A stretch of DNA of 64,000 nt, taken from the NCBI RefSeq assembly GCF_011765625.1, contig NZ_CP050313.1, forward strand, positions 1,670,501 through 1,734,500, in the 5' to 3' direction. This DNA comes from Shewanella aestuarii (GTDB lineage Bacteria; Pseudomonadota; Gammaproteobacteria; Enterobacterales; Shewanellaceae). The position numbers were made by a program, and so were the translations under genes. How positions within the stretch are numbered: position 1 is the first letter of the stretch; each line of letters opens with the position of its first letter. The notes beneath the pieces are model-generated. The model worked only from the letters and a program-made list of their open reading frames with translations, had not been told where the DNA came from and did no database searches. Below, piece by piece: positions 18,877 through 28,297 of this stretch.

Positions 18877-19389
18877 TTAATTGCGCTTAGGTGTAAGTGC
18901 TGGTAATAACATTAATAACCAAACAAAGCAGTAAACGACAAAGCCGATTATCATCCATTGAACCATACTAATCGATAAAAATGACCAAACCGATTCACCA
19001 CACATACCTGTCGGCGAAAATATTTGAGGAAGCCATTCATCTAATGGCATAAATTCAGGAAATTCTGGAAAAAATGAACAAGTCGAAAAAGGTGATGGGT
19101 TTACTTGCATCTCATTTAATTCAAAAGCAAGTTTAGCTCCCCAAACTGCTGAAATAATCCAACCAAGCATGCCTGCAAATCGTAATAGCCAAAATTTAGG
19201 ATTAACTGCGCCAATTAGCGCTGAGATCATAATGCCTAATACCGCTACTCGAATGTAAATACACATCACGCATGGAGCATAATCCATATAATATTGAAAA
19301 TATAATGCGGCTATCTCTAATACTAACCCTGAGAAAAAGAGTAAGCCCCAAGATAAACGGCTATGAGCAAAATGTTGTAATCGAATCAA
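18877..19389 (-). CDS. dsbB: Disulfide bond formation protein DsbB
   Basis: Inner-membrane quinone reductase that re-oxidises periplasmic DsbA. The 170-residue protein has four membrane segments. The first redox pair is at Cys40 and Cys43 (APCVMCIYIR), and the second pair lies in the large periplasmic loop (FSTCSFFPEF and PTGMCGES). The start is TTG 19389 with AAGGT upstream; no in-frame ATG fits. It is convergent with ycgN and lies downstream of nhaB's terminator. Confidence 0.95.
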   Translation of the reverse strand: MIRLQHFAHSRLSWGLLFFSGLVLEIAALYFQYYMDYAPCVMCIYIRVAVLGIMISALIGAVNPKFWLLRFAGMLGWIISAVWGAKLAFELNEMQVNPSPFSTCSFFPEFPEFMPLDEWLPQIFSPTGMCGESVWSFLSISMVQWMIIGFVVYCFVWLLMLLPALTPKRN

Positions 19390-19423
19390 AATACTACCTT
19401 AATATTTCACCATAAAGATAATA

Positions 19424-19447
19424 AAACACCCTCAAAGGAGGGTGTTT
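19424..19447 (-). terminator. Terminator downstream of nhaB
   Basis: AAACACCCTC, AAAG loop, GAGGGTGTTT. On the minus strand it is followed by TTTTATTAT. It ends the nhaB transcript before dsbB. Confidence 0.82.
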
Positions 19448-19509
19448 CAAAGGATAGACAATAGGGTAATTCAAAAATAATGTCTATCATTTGCAAAGGT
19501 TTTTGACGC

Positions 19510-21096
19510 TTAATGGCCAGTGACCATACCGCCTACGTCTTTTGCTGAATGATGAATAAGCCAATGACTTTCATAAAGCATATTCGTCATATCGGTTAAA
19601 AAGCCGGTTTCAATCGCTAATACGCCCACAATTGATAGCACAATCGTATAAGGCAGTGCCATCCAAACCATACGCCCGTATGATAAACGGATTAAGGGGG
19701 CAAGAGCAGACGTCAATAAGAATAAAAACGCAGCTTGACCGTTTGGCGTTGCAACAGAAGGAAGATTAGTACCTGTATTAATCGCTACGGCTAATAAATC
19801 AAATTGATCACGAGTTATTTGACCTTGCATTAAGGCAGATTTAACCTCGTTAATATACACGGTACCTACAAACACATTATCGCTGACCATGGATAACAAG
19901 CCATTGGCAATATAGAAAATAACTAATTGCGAGTTACCTTCATAGCTTAATGCCCATTGAATGACAGGAGCAAACAAGTGCTGATCAATAATTACCCCAA
20001 CAACGGCAAAAAATACGGCAAGTAACGCAGTGAAAGGCAAGGCTTCTTCGAATGCTTTACCGATTGCATGTTCGTCAGTTACACCATTAAAAGCCGTGGT
20101 CAAAATGATAACGGATAAACCTATTAGACCAACCGATGCTAAATGTAAAGCCAGACCTGCTATTAACCAAATACCGACTAAGGCTTGAACGATTAATTTG
20201 GCCTTATCTTGCTTGGTTCTATGTTCATCTTCGTATCTAGCATAATCGGTAAGAATTTTGTGAACCGGCTCAGGTAACTGAGCACCATAACCAAACCATG
20301 TAAATTTTTCGACAATAAAACAGGTAAATACACCTGCCAATAACACAGGTATGGTAACCGGTGCCATACGGATAAAGAATTCACCAAAACTCCAATGTGC
20401 TTGCGCGGCGATGATCAGGTTTTGTGGCTCACCTACCATGGTGCAAACACCACCTAAAGCAGTACCTACACCTGAATGCATCAATAAATTACGTAGGAAG
20501 GCTCGGAAATCTTCTAATTCTTGAGCGTTTAATTGGGTATTTCCTTCGTCGGTATGGTCATGGTTAGAGCTAAAATCTTTACCGGAAGCGACTTTGTGGT
20601 AAATGGAATAAAAGCCGACAGCAACAGCAATAATAACTGCGATAACCGTTAGTGCATCCAAAAAAGCTGATAAAAATGCTGATGCAATACAGAACATCAA
20701 AGAAACCACAATTTTCGAGCGGATCTTAGTGATCATCTTCGTGAAAGCAAACAGCAATAGTTGCTTCATAAAATAGATGCCAGCCACCATAAAGACTAAC
20801 AGCAACAATACTTCTAGATTCGCTTCTATTTCGTGCAAAACCTGAGTTGGTGATGTCATACCTATCATTACAGCTTGAATCGCCAATAATCCGCCTGGTT
20901 GGAGCGGGTAGCATTTCAACGCCATGGCAAGCGTGAAAATAAATTCAATAACAAGCACCCAACCTGCAATGAATGGGCTGACAAAGAAGAAAAGTAGGGG
21001 GTTAATAGCTAAAAAAGACAAAATTGCGAGTTTGTACCAAGTAGGAGAATTACCTAAAAAGTTACTAAACAACGCCTGACCTTGAGTTGCAGGCAT
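19510..21096 (-). CDS. nhaB: Na+/H+ antiporter NhaB
   Basis: Inner-membrane electrogenic sodium/proton antiporter for pH and salt homeostasis. The 528-residue protein has about twelve membrane segments and the characteristic runs [51 protein letters not shown] and [22 protein letters not shown]. The start is ATG 21096 (MPATQGQ), because GGAG lies 8 bases upstream; GTG 21105 is the alternative. It is divergent from fadR, as in E. coli. Confidence 0.96.
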   Translation of the reverse strand: MPATQGQALFSNFLGNSPTWYKLAILSFLAINPLLFFFVSPFIAGWVLVIEFIFTLAMALKCYPLQPGGLLAIQAVMIGMTSPTQVLHEIEANLEVLLLLVFMVAGIYFMKQLLLFAFTKMITKIRSKIVVSLMFCIASAFLSAFLDALTVIAVIIAVAVGFYSIYHKVASGKDFSSNHDHTDEGNTQLNAQELEDFRAFLRNLLMHSGVGTALGGVCTMVGEPQNLIIAAQAHWSFGEFFIRMAPVTIPVLLAGVFTCFIVEKFTWFGYGAQLPEPVHKILTDYARYEDEHRTKQDKAKLIVQALVGIWLIAGLALHLASVGLIGLSVIILTTAFNGVTDEHAIGKAFEEALPFTALLAVFFAVVGVIIDQHLFAPVIQWALSYEGNSQLVIFYIANGLLSMVSDNVFVGTVYINEVKSALMQGQITRDQFDLLAVAINTGTNLPSVATPNGQAAFLFLLTSALAPLIRLSYGRMVWMALPYTIVLSIVGVLAIETGFLTDMTNMLYESHWLIHHSAKDVGGMVTGH

Positions 21097-21568
21097 ACAA
21101 GCCACTCCATTAATTGTGATGTTGACATCGAAAGTGATAAATGGCTAAACATCAAACAGGTCATATTGTCGTTACTAGTAATCATCGGTTTACACTAACT
21201 TGATTTGTCTGAAATTCGAACAATCAAAAAATAATGTGAAGAAATACCTAGCGTTCTATCAGGTAAACAAAGCTGTAGGCTTATGTTTTTATGACATATA
21301 ATGACTGATTTTAACGCGACAACCATCGTTCACACTTCATTTCGGCGCTAGTTTAGCTGAATTAAACCTTAAATGTAATCATGAAAGTTGCGCGAGGTCA
21401 TAAAATTGTTCGATTTATTACACAAAAGTAGCATGTTTGTGGTTAATATTTCAGCGTTATAAATGTTGGCAGTAAACAATGGTTTTTATTTTTCGCTGCT
21501 CTGGTATGATCAGTACTATCTAGTGGCGATACTTTGTCGCAACCGTTAAGTATAGGAAATTTAGGCTG
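21097..21568. promoter_or_regulatory. nhaB-fadR divergent intergenic region
   Basis: A 472 bp A/T-rich region without an ORF. It must hold the promoters of nhaB and fadR. The only site I can name is the FadR-like operator listed separately at 21501-21513. No hairpin with a U-tract or RNA gene is apparent. Confidence 0.6.
21501..21513. promoter_or_regulatory. Candidate FadR operator upstream of fadR
   Basis: CTGGTATGATCAG matches the known FadR half-site arrangement CTGGTCNGACCAG at all but two defined positions. It lies 55 bp before the fadR start codon, suggesting autoregulation. Confidence 0.5.
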
Positions 21569-22288
21569 ATGATTATCAATGCCAAAGGACCTGCAAGTTT
21601 TGCAGAGAAGTACATAGTACGTTCAATATGGGAAAACAAGTTCCCACCAGGCTCAATTTTACCTGCAGAGCGTGAATTATCTGAGCTTATCGGCGTTACG
21701 CGCACAACGTTACGTGAAGTTTTACAGCGGTTAGCTCGGGATGGATGGTTAAAAATTCAGCACGGGAAACCCACTCAAGTAAATCATTTTTGGGAAACAT
21801 CGGGTTTAAATATTCTTGAGACTATTGCTGATTTAAATCCAGATGGTTTCCCTTTGCTTGTTGATCAATTGATGTCAGCTCGAGCAGATGTCAGCATCAT
21901 TTATTTCAGAGCGTCAATTAGACATAACCCTGAAAAAGTGACCGAAGTTCTGAATATGATTAATGAACTTAGTGATGATGCTGAGGCCTATGCAGATTTT
22001 GATTATCGATTGCATCATACCCTTGCTTTTGCATCTGGTAACCCATTATATGTTTTAATCCTAAATGGCTTTAAAGGATTATATAGTCGGGTTGGGCGCT
22101 ATTATTTTTCTAGTGCAGATGCCCGTAAACTTGCTTTTAATTTTTATGTTGAGCTCAATAAATTAGCACAGACAAAAGACTATCAAGCCGTGCCGAGCTT
22201 AATGAAACAAAATGGTATAGAAAGTGCCAAAATGTGGCAAAAGTTAAGAGACGATATGCCAGCTGAAATTGCTCATGACAATAATTAA
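21569..22288 (+). CDS. fadR: Fatty acid metabolism regulator FadR
   Basis: GntR-family regulator that senses long-chain acyl-CoA; it represses fatty-acid degradation genes and activates unsaturated fatty-acid synthesis. The 239-residue protein has an N-terminal winged helix (PPGSILPAERELSELIGVTRTTLREVLQRLARDGWLKIQHGKPT) and a C-terminal all-helical acyl-CoA-binding domain (DFDYRLHHTLAFASGNPLYVLILNGFKGLYSRVGRYYF). It is divergent from nhaB. A FadR-like operator sits upstream; fadD, a typical target, is in the same window at 13.2 kb. Confidence 0.96.
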   Translation: MIINAKGPASFAEKYIVRSIWENKFPPGSILPAERELSELIGVTRTTLREVLQRLARDGWLKIQHGKPTQVNHFWETSGLNILETIADLNPDGFPLLVDQLMSARADVSIIYFRASIRHNPEKVTEVLNMINELSDDAEAYADFDYRLHHTLAFASGNPLYVLILNGFKGLYSRVGRYYFSSADARKLAFNFYVELNKLAQTKDYQAVPSLMKQNGIESAKMWQKLRDDMPAEIAHDNN

Positions 22289-22338
22289 TTTCCCCGCAAT
22301 GGTCTTAGAACTCTTGTGCGTGAATTAAATAAAAAAAC

Positions 22339-22363
22339 GCCAATCATTTGATTGGCTTTTTTT
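22339..22363. terminator. Terminator between fadR and the DUF2986 gene
   Basis: GCCAATCA, TT, TGATTGGC, with seven T after and seven A before. It can serve both convergent genes. Confidence 0.88.
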
Positions 22364-22394
22364 ATGTTGTGATTTTGCTAAAAACTAAATTGTG

Positions 22395-22595
22395 TCATTT
22401 TTCAGTAATACTTGCTTCAGTATCAATGGATGTATTGTCGTTTGCTTGTTGAGCTTCAAGTTCCATTTTGGCTCTTTCAGCCTTAGAAATATAGCGATCT
22501 TTAGGCTTTAAACTTGGGTTATCTGGTTCTATTTTATTTTTTCGAGCCTTGGCACGCTTGGCCAATTTCTTAATCATTTGCTGTTTTTTGTTCAT
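22395..22595 (-). CDS. DUF2986 small basic protein
   Basis: A 66-residue, Lys-rich protein (MNKKQQMIKKLAKRAKARKNK, then PSLKPKDRYISKAERAKME). It matches the DUF2986 family seen mainly in Shewanella and Vibrio relatives. Its first half is strongly basic and its last 15 residues acidic or polar. No function is known; nucleic-acid or ribosome association is only a guess from charge. It is convergent with fadR. Confidence 0.8.
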   Translation of the reverse strand: MNKKQQMIKKLAKRAKARKNKIEPDNPSLKPKDRYISKAERAKMELEAQQANDNTSIDTEASITEK

Positions 22596-22676
22596 AATAC
22601 ATCTTCAGTAAGCAGAAAAAATGACCAGAAGTTGTCTAGCCATCATTATATTAGGCCCATTTTAGCGTATGTTTGC

Positions 22677-23129
22677 CTAGCGTCCAAACTTTACTCTATC
22701 TTCTTCTGTGGCACCATCTTGGCATTCACCACGGATCTCACCACGCTCGGCTTCTACGTAACGGCTTAATTCAATATAGCCATTTTGACAATAGCCAGTC
22801 ATTGCGATTGTTTTGTCTAGTCCTACTTGTACTTGTTGTGCCCATATCTGCAAAAGTTCTTCTTTATTACGCATTTCTTTGGCATAACTGCGGGCATCTT
22901 GTTTTCTACGATCAATCCGCTGTTGATGAGGAGGGACATCATTGAGGTTTCGGTCAGAGGCAGTGGCTATTTTGGCGGTATACACAAATAACTTAATGCC
23001 ATCCCCTTTAATTTGTGTGCTAAATTTATCTTTAAATTGTCCAGCAAAATCCATTGGCTCAATATCGGTTTTACTGCTACATGCAGCTAGAATGAAAATG
23101 GTAAAACTGACGAAAATTAATCTCAACAC
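22677..23129 (-). CDS. Putative lipoprotein of unknown function
   Basis: A 150-residue protein with a type II signal peptide: MLRLIFVSFTIFILAAC, lipobox LAAC with Cys17, followed by SSKTD. Ser after the lipid-bearing Cys predicts outer-membrane sorting. The mature part contains a charged helix (DVPPHQQRIDRRKQDARSYAKEMRNKEELL) and a late pair of cysteines (GYCQNGY, GECQDG) that could form a disulfide. No family is recognised. It is on the same strand as its neighbours but separated from the upstream glutaredoxin-like gene by a terminator. Confidence 0.78.
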   Translation of the reverse strand: MLRLIFVSFTIFILAACSSKTDIEPMDFAGQFKDKFSTQIKGDGIKLFVYTAKIATASDRNLNDVPPHQQRIDRRKQDARSYAKEMRNKEELLQIWAQQVQVGLDKTIAMTGYCQNGYIELSRYVEAERGEIRGECQDGATEEDRVKFGR

Positions 23130-23213
23130 AACTAAACATCCTTGATTGACAAACTGATACGAGGATAACCAAATACATTCGTACTGGAAAGCGCTAATAA
23201 ATAAAATACCAAT

Positions 23214-23245
23214 GAGTACTAACCCATTGGTATTTTTTATGTGGC
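23214..23245. terminator. Terminator downstream of the glutaredoxin-like gene
   Basis: AAATACCAATG pairs with CATTGGTATTT around a 10-base loop. On the minus strand it is followed by TATTTATT. It lies just after the glutaredoxin-like stop. Confidence 0.78.
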
Positions 23246-23249
23246 TTGA

Positions 23250-23606
23250 TTAAGCAAAGCGTTGGTTTAAATATTCAATAATTGCTTTAGATTCATATAA
23301 CCATTGTGTTTTGCCGTTAGCTTCAATTTTTAAACAGGGAACTTTAAGTTGGCCGCCATTTGTTAAAAGTTGTTGTTTATTATGGTCTTGTTTGGCATCT
23401 ACAACAGGAATGTTTAGATTTTGGCGTTTCATTTCGCGGCGAACTTTGACGCAAAAAGGGCATGCCTTATATTGGTACAACGCTAAATTTTTTGTTTGTT
23501 GATCAATACTGGTTTGTTCATCTTGTGGGCGTTGGCGTTTTTTCGGTGAAAAAACAAAATCTAACAACAAAATAATACGGCCAAGTATCCAACGGATGAC
23601 AAACAT
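23250..23606 (-). CDS. Membrane-anchored glutaredoxin-like protein
   Basis: A 118-residue protein with an N-terminal hydrophobic anchor (MFVIRWILGRIILLLDFVF), a charged linker, then a glutaredoxin fold. The redox motif is CPFC (YKACPFCVKVRREMKRQ), cis-Pro is in LKVPCLKI, and the end is YESKAIIEYLNQRF. It resembles the anchored glutaredoxins of gammaproteobacteria, which act on thiols near the inner face of the membrane; the partner is unknown. I start at ATG 23606, where GAGG lies 5 bases upstream, rather than at the longer frame from 23705, which would overlap a terminator hairpin. Confidence 0.85.
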   Translation of the reverse strand: MFVIRWILGRIILLLDFVFSPKKRQRPQDEQTSIDQQTKNLALYQYKACPFCVKVRREMKRQNLNIPVVDAKQDHNKQQLLTNGGQLKVPCLKIEANGKTQWLYESKAIIEYLNQRFA

Positions 23607-23645
23607 AAAAACCTCATAATGATTAATAAAACGGGTAAATATAAA

Positions 23646-23674
23646 GGCCACGATTTTACTTGATAGTCGTGGCC
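23646..23674 (-). terminator. Terminator downstream of the DUF748 gene
   Basis: GGCCACGA and TCGTGGCC form an 8 bp stem with a 13-base loop. On the minus strand the stem is followed by TTTATATTT. It separates the DUF748 gene from the glutaredoxin-like gene. Confidence 0.7.
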
Positions 23675-23701
23675 CTTTAAAGAGAAGGATATTAGATATT
23701 A

Positions 23702-26700
23702 TCAATTGGGTTGCAGTTCAAGTTGAACTTCGGCCAACTCCTGTGCCGTATTTATCCGACTTTCCATAATGAAAATGCGTTTAGGATCAATTTGACCTTG
23801 TTCTACAAGGAATGTTTTTACCGTTTTTGATCTGTTTTGAGCCAGTATACCCAACTCGGTCTGAGTGATTTGCTGATTATTTTTAAGCAGGTTATACAAG
23901 GCGATATGCCATTTTGTTGACAATTGTTCTTCAGTTAAAGCGACTTGTTGATTTGTATTTTCAGATCCCACTTCTGTCAGTATGGATTGCTTTACGTCTT
24001 CTGGGTCTTGGTTAAATTCTGTTTGGTATAACTGATACAAGGCTGTTGTTAATGGTCCAGATGCCGGAAATTGACTAGCAGATAGATTATCCGGTACTTG
24101 TGCTACTTCGATTGCAGCCAAGTTTGCTAGTTTAGTGTGTAATTTGGTTTCAGCCATTGTTTGGCTGTCATTAACGGCATCGATACTACCTTTTAGATTG
24201 ACGATTAATAAAGGTCTTTCCGCTAATGCTTTTGCCAGTGTGGTTAAATGAGATGATTGTTCAGATTTCAGTTGTGAGCTACCAAAGTCGAAATTAACTT
24301 TATCTAAAGGTTCATCACTTGATACTAAGCTGGCCAGCAAGCTAAAAGGCGCGGTCACGGCTTTAGTGATGATATTACCAATAGCGCCCATAATTATACT
24401 GCCAAAACTGAAGCTAGGTGAGTTTAGATCTCCTTCGACATCGACGCCTAAATCAATGACGCCATGGCGATCTTGTAATAAAGCAATGGCTAATGTCACG
24501 GGTAGGCTTGTTGCTAAATCACTGTTACTCGGTTTACCTAATTGCAATTGATCTATCACAATGTGGTTTGAACCTATTAAAGCATTATTTTTCAGTTGGT
24601 AGGTTAAGTCTAAAGAAATTTTTCCTTTATCGATATAGTAACCTGCGTAGGTACCAGAGTATGGGTTGACTGAAGTTAGCTCAACATTTTTAAAATTCAA
24701 GTTTAAATCTAGGTAAGGTTGATCAAGTAATGGATTGACGTCACCTTTAAGCGTGACTGGAGCATATTTATCTATCTTACCTGCTAAATTAACCGATGCG
24801 GTTGTTTGAGGGTTATTGGTCAACTGCTTAATGGTGCCATTTAATAGTTCAATTCCTGAAGCAAAGTTTGGCGTTAACGAGTTGTCTGCAAAAAATGCTG
24901 AACTGTTGGTCAGTTTTATTTGATTAATTGAAATGACAGGGGCAATAGCGGATTGTGCACTATCTTCTGTGGTGTCAATTGAGGGACTTGTACTCGCTTG
25001 CTTAGCTTCACTGTCATTTTGAATCAATAAGTGACTAATATTCGTTGAGCGATCTTCAGCAATAATTATTCGAGAAAATAGTTCATCAAGTTGGATTTCA
25101 TCAATAGCGATTGTGCTGGTTTGTCGATCAAACTGAAGTTGATTAATCGACATTTTTTGCCAGTTCAATAATGGTTGATGTAACACATTATCCTTAATAG
25201 CAAGTTGATCAACCCATACACTACCTTGGTAATTTAGTTCATTTTTAGCATCGACTTTAAGTTTACCTTGAGTGTTGAAAATTCCATCTTCAATTGTCAC
25301 ATTGATAAATTTACCGATATAAGGTTGCAGTGCTACAAGATGCATATTTTTATAGCTAAAATCAGCCAACAATGTTTGATCAATTAAATTAATTGTACCC
25401 AATGATGCTAATTCGCTGTTGGTATTCACTTTTGCTGATAAATTATAAGTTAATGGCTCTGATAAATCTGACTTAATCATGCCTGTTTGAAGATTGATTT
25501 GGCTGATCTGCCATTTAATGGTGTTATCACTAGCAACTGATTCACCTAAATTAACATCAAACTCGCTGATATCGACTTTCTGTAACATCACTAACCAAGG
25601 GCGTGATTCTGCTGGTGGCTCTTCGTTAAGGCTGTGTTGAGTATTGTCATTACTGTTAGAATCCATGCTTTTAGGCATTACCAGAGTTAACAAATCTGCT
25701 CCTGTAGTGCTGACATTCAATGCAATTTTAGCTTTATTTACCTCAAAACTGTCGATTGTGATTTGCTTGGATAAATTATCCAAATTGACTTGGTTTACCC
25801 CAATCGAATTGATAACAATTTTTTCTTCATTTGCATGAGTTGCATTGATATCTGTGATTTGAATCTTTGTATCTTCTACAACAAATTGAAACGGAGTAGG
25901 TTGTTGAGCCCTAGCTTTGACAGTGATTTTACTGTCTATGTTAAGCAAGCCTTGCTTCAATTGAATATCAAAATATTCATCAATAAATTGCCAGTACTTA
26001 GCTAAACGAAATTGAGAGAGGGTAATATTGGTTTCAACTGTGAGTGGAAATAACTCAAATTGACCAGTTAAATCAAGCTGGCTGCCATGCTCATCTGATA
26101 AGCTGATAGCATATAGATTGTGTTTTTGCTGCGTCCCCTTAGATGTCTCAACTGTGCTGGCGACACTATCAAAGTCGTTAAATTCTAGATTTATCTTTGG
26201 ATAGATAACTTGACTATCGCTAACGACATCTTTTATTGCAACAACACCTTGTTGGATATTAATTTTTTTAATTTGTATTGCGATAGGGCTGGTGTTTTGA
26301 ACCGTTTCAGAGTCAGTTGTCACCATATCGTTTTGTTGTAATTTATTTGCAATATCAGAAAAATTAAACGTTTGTTCAGTTAAGCGTTCAAGATTAAACA
26401 TTGGCGCAGTCAGTGTGGCTTCTTGAAGCGATACTGATAATTGAAACAATGATTTCCATGGAGATGCGTTTACATATAGCTTGTCAAAGCCAATAAATAC
26501 TTGATTGTTGTTCTGTTCAGCAATGGCAAATTTGTCGACAGTGAGTTCGAAAGTAAAAGGGTTGAACCGAATATCTTCAATGCTTGTTTCTCTTCCTATT
26601 TGCTGAGTTATAAATGGCGCAAGTTGCTTCTTTGCGATGTAAGGAGCTATTAACCCTAATGAAATACAAAAAACACCATAACAACTCAACCCAATGAAAA

Positions 26701-26752
26701 GTAGTTTTTGGTAAAGAGGACGTTGCTTGAAAATGCTCAGCATAGATGTCAT
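23702..26752 (-). CDS. DUF748/AsmA-like envelope protein with OmpA-like tail
   Basis: A 1016-residue protein with one N-terminal membrane anchor (about residues 14-36, KLLFIGLSCYGVFCISLGLIA) and a long periplasmic body. The opening (IGRETSIEDIRFNPFTFELTVDKFAI, then VNASPWKSLFQ) is diagnostic of DUF748, a relative of AsmA and other bridge-like lipid-transfer proteins. After about residue 840 the sequence changes to VNFDFGSSQLKSEQSSHLTTLAKALAERP and ends KTVKTFLVEQGQIDPKRIFI, resembling an OmpA-C peptidoglycan-binding fold. A protein anchored in the inner membrane that contacts the cell wall is suggested. The start is ATG 26752 with AAAGAG upstream. Confidence 0.85.
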   Translation of the reverse strand: MTSMLSIFKQRPLYQKLLFIGLSCYGVFCISLGLIAPYIAKKQLAPFITQQIGRETSIEDIRFNPFTFELTVDKFAIAEQNNNQVFIGFDKLYVNASPWKSLFQLSVSLQEATLTAPMFNLERLTEQTFNFSDIANKLQQNDMVTTDSETVQNTSPIAIQIKKINIQQGVVAIKDVVSDSQVIYPKINLEFNDFDSVASTVETSKGTQQKHNLYAISLSDEHGSQLDLTGQFELFPLTVETNITLSQFRLAKYWQFIDEYFDIQLKQGLLNIDSKITVKARAQQPTPFQFVVEDTKIQITDINATHANEEKIVINSIGVNQVNLDNLSKQITIDSFEVNKAKIALNVSTTGADLLTLVMPKSMDSNSNDNTQHSLNEEPPAESRPWLVMLQKVDISEFDVNLGESVASDNTIKWQISQINLQTGMIKSDLSEPLTYNLSAKVNTNSELASLGTINLIDQTLLADFSYKNMHLVALQPYIGKFINVTIEDGIFNTQGKLKVDAKNELNYQGSVWVDQLAIKDNVLHQPLLNWQKMSINQLQFDRQTSTIAIDEIQLDELFSRIIIAEDRSTNISHLLIQNDSEAKQASTSPSIDTTEDSAQSAIAPVISINQIKLTNSSAFFADNSLTPNFASGIELLNGTIKQLTNNPQTTASVNLAGKIDKYAPVTLKGDVNPLLDQPYLDLNLNFKNVELTSVNPYSGTYAGYYIDKGKISLDLTYQLKNNALIGSNHIVIDQLQLGKPSNSDLATSLPVTLAIALLQDRHGVIDLGVDVEGDLNSPSFSFGSIIMGAIGNIITKAVTAPFSLLASLVSSDEPLDKVNFDFGSSQLKSEQSSHLTTLAKALAERPLLIVNLKGSIDAVNDSQTMAETKLHTKLANLAAIEVAQVPDNLSASQFPASGPLTTALYQLYQTEFNQDPEDVKQSILTEVGSENTNQQVALTEEQLSTKWHIALYNLLKNNQQITQTELGILAQNRSKTVKTFLVEQGQIDPKRIFIMESRINTAQELAEVQLELQPN

Positions 26753-27050
26753 GTTTTACTCTTTATATTATTTAATAAGGTGATATGCGATCAATTGTCT
26801 TAGGTTATTTTAACCAAATTATCAGACTTTTGAGAGTTTTTTGTCAGGTTTATGGCTTAATTTTAATTGGTTGGACAATTAAGAAGGAGGTAACTAAAGT
26901 AGTGCTATGGATGCACTTTGAATCCTTTCCTTTGAACCTAGTTAACCTTCTGTGTCAAGTTCACTAGCTTCAGATGAAAAGGCTTAGCAAAAAGTGTTAG
27001 ATGGATATGTAACATCATCGCTAACTTAAGATGATATTCAAGGATGAAGA
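26753..27050. other. Intergenic region, no gene seen
   Basis: About 300 bp between the divergent DUF748 and GNAT genes. A 60-codon frame at 26785-26967 lacks a ribosome-binding site and has an unremarkable hydrophobic composition; I do not accept it. Promoters for both flanking genes should lie here. Confidence 0.5.
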
Positions 27051-27404
27051 ATGCAAATACGCCTCGCTATTCAAGCAGATCTCAAACCATTATGTCATTT
27101 ATTAGATTTATATCGACAAGAGCAGGGATATGAAAGTGATCTAGCTGCCTGCTTTAATTTTTTAAATCAGCGTTTAGCTGAGAAAGACTCGATTATCTTT
27201 TTGGCTATCGATGAGCTTGGGATTGTTGGTTTTGTTCAAATATACCCTGCTTATTGTTCATTAATGCTTAATACAAGTTGGAAATGTGCTGATCTCTATG
27301 TGCTTCCAGCGTATCGTCAGCAAGGTATTGCTGATGAAATGTTAACTAAAGCTAAAATGATTGCTCAGACGGCCAATATTGATTTGATGCTCATCGACAA
27401 CTAA
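27051..27404 (+). CDS. GNAT-family N-acetyltransferase, probably 3'-truncated
   Basis: A 117-residue acyl-CoA-dependent acetyltransferase. It begins MQIRLAIQADLKPLCHLLDLYRQEQGY and has the central strand LGIVGFVQIYPAYCS and acetyl-CoA motif A (DLYVLPAYRQQGIADEMLTKAKMIAQ). Single-domain GNATs normally run 25-35 residues further and end in an 'LYxxxGF...FY' segment. Here the frame stops after LMLIDN. Downstream, 27401-27457 in another frame reads LRLDGFNGEQLMSFY, which resembles that missing end. I suspect a small deletion or frameshift. The substrate is unknown. Confidence 0.7.
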   Translation: MQIRLAIQADLKPLCHLLDLYRQEQGYESDLAACFNFLNQRLAEKDSIIFLAIDELGIVGFVQIYPAYCSLMLNTSWKCADLYVLPAYRQQGIADEMLTKAKMIAQTANIDLMLIDN

Positions 27405-27583
27405 CGGAATTGCGTCTTGATGGCTTTAATGGGGAGCAATTAATGAGCTTTTATTGATAATTAGATGGTTTACATTTCATTAATTTTCAAAAAATACAGC
27501 CTTATGTATTAAGGCTGTATACTGACCCCGGTATTTTACTGTTAAAATATTGGGGTTTTATTTTGTCTTTTGGAGAAGTCAGT

Positions 27584-28282
27584 TTGAATAAAAGTCTTTT
27601 AACCAACCTTATCGCAGCGATGTTTGTGGCAGTGGGTTATGCAAGCAACCAACCAATCGTGTTCACTATTGGTCTGTTTGCCTTATCAGGTGCAATTACC
27701 AATTGGTTGGCTATTCATATGTTATTTGAAAAAGTGCCTGGCTTATATGGCTCTGGCGTGGTGCCATCACGGTTTGAAGAATTTAAACTTGGAATTAAAC
27801 ATCTGATGATGGAGCAGTTTTTTACTGAAGAAAACATCGACAGATTTTTAACTGTGAGTAACAGCAATGCTATCGACTTAACCCCAGTTATCGATAAAGT
27901 CGACTTAGCGCCATCCTTTGATGCATTAGTAAGTACTATCGAAAAGTCATCTTTTGCAGGCATGTTAGCAATGCTTGGCGGCACAGAAGCGCTTATTCCG
28001 TTAAAAGAGCCATTTATTGAGAAAATGAAACAGTCTTTAGTTGAATTAGCACAAAGTGATCAATTCAATGAAATTCTGATCAATGAGCTAGAACAGCCCA
28101 ATGTGATTGCTGATATTCAAAATAAAGTGGCTAACATTGTTGAACAGCGTTTAAATGAATTAACTCCTCAGTTAGTTAAACAAATTGTTCAAGATATGAT
28201 TAAAACCCATTTAGGCTGGCTAGTGGTTTGGGGCGGTATTTTTGGTGGTGTTATCGGCGCCATTGCTGCACTTGTTCAATAA
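27584..28282 (+). CDS. DUF445 membrane protein
   Basis: A 232-residue protein of the DUF445 family. It has N-terminal membrane segments (LLTNLIAAMFVAVGYAS, IVFTIGLFALSGAITNWLAIHMLFEKVPGLYGSGVVP), a helical body predicted to be cytoplasmic, and a C-terminal membrane hairpin with glycines (GWLVVWGGIFGGVIGAIAALV). I start at TTG 27584 because GGAG lies 8 bases upstream; the frame from 27563 has no such site. Function is unknown. It is followed 15 bp later by a DUF1289 gene. Confidence 0.85.
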   Translation: MNKSLLTNLIAAMFVAVGYASNQPIVFTIGLFALSGAITNWLAIHMLFEKVPGLYGSGVVPSRFEEFKLGIKHLMMEQFFTEENIDRFLTVSNSNAIDLTPVIDKVDLAPSFDALVSTIEKSSFAGMLAMLGGTEALIPLKEPFIEKMKQSLVELAQSDQFNEILINELEQPNVIADIQNKVANIVEQRLNELTPQLVKQIVQDMIKTHLGWLVVWGGIFGGVIGAIAALVQ

Positions 28283-28297
28283 TTAGATTTGGGTCAC

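Noticed and set aside
26785..26967. A 60-codon hydrophobic frame upstream of the GNAT gene
   Set aside because: No ribosome-binding site, no motif, and it sits in what should be a promoter region.
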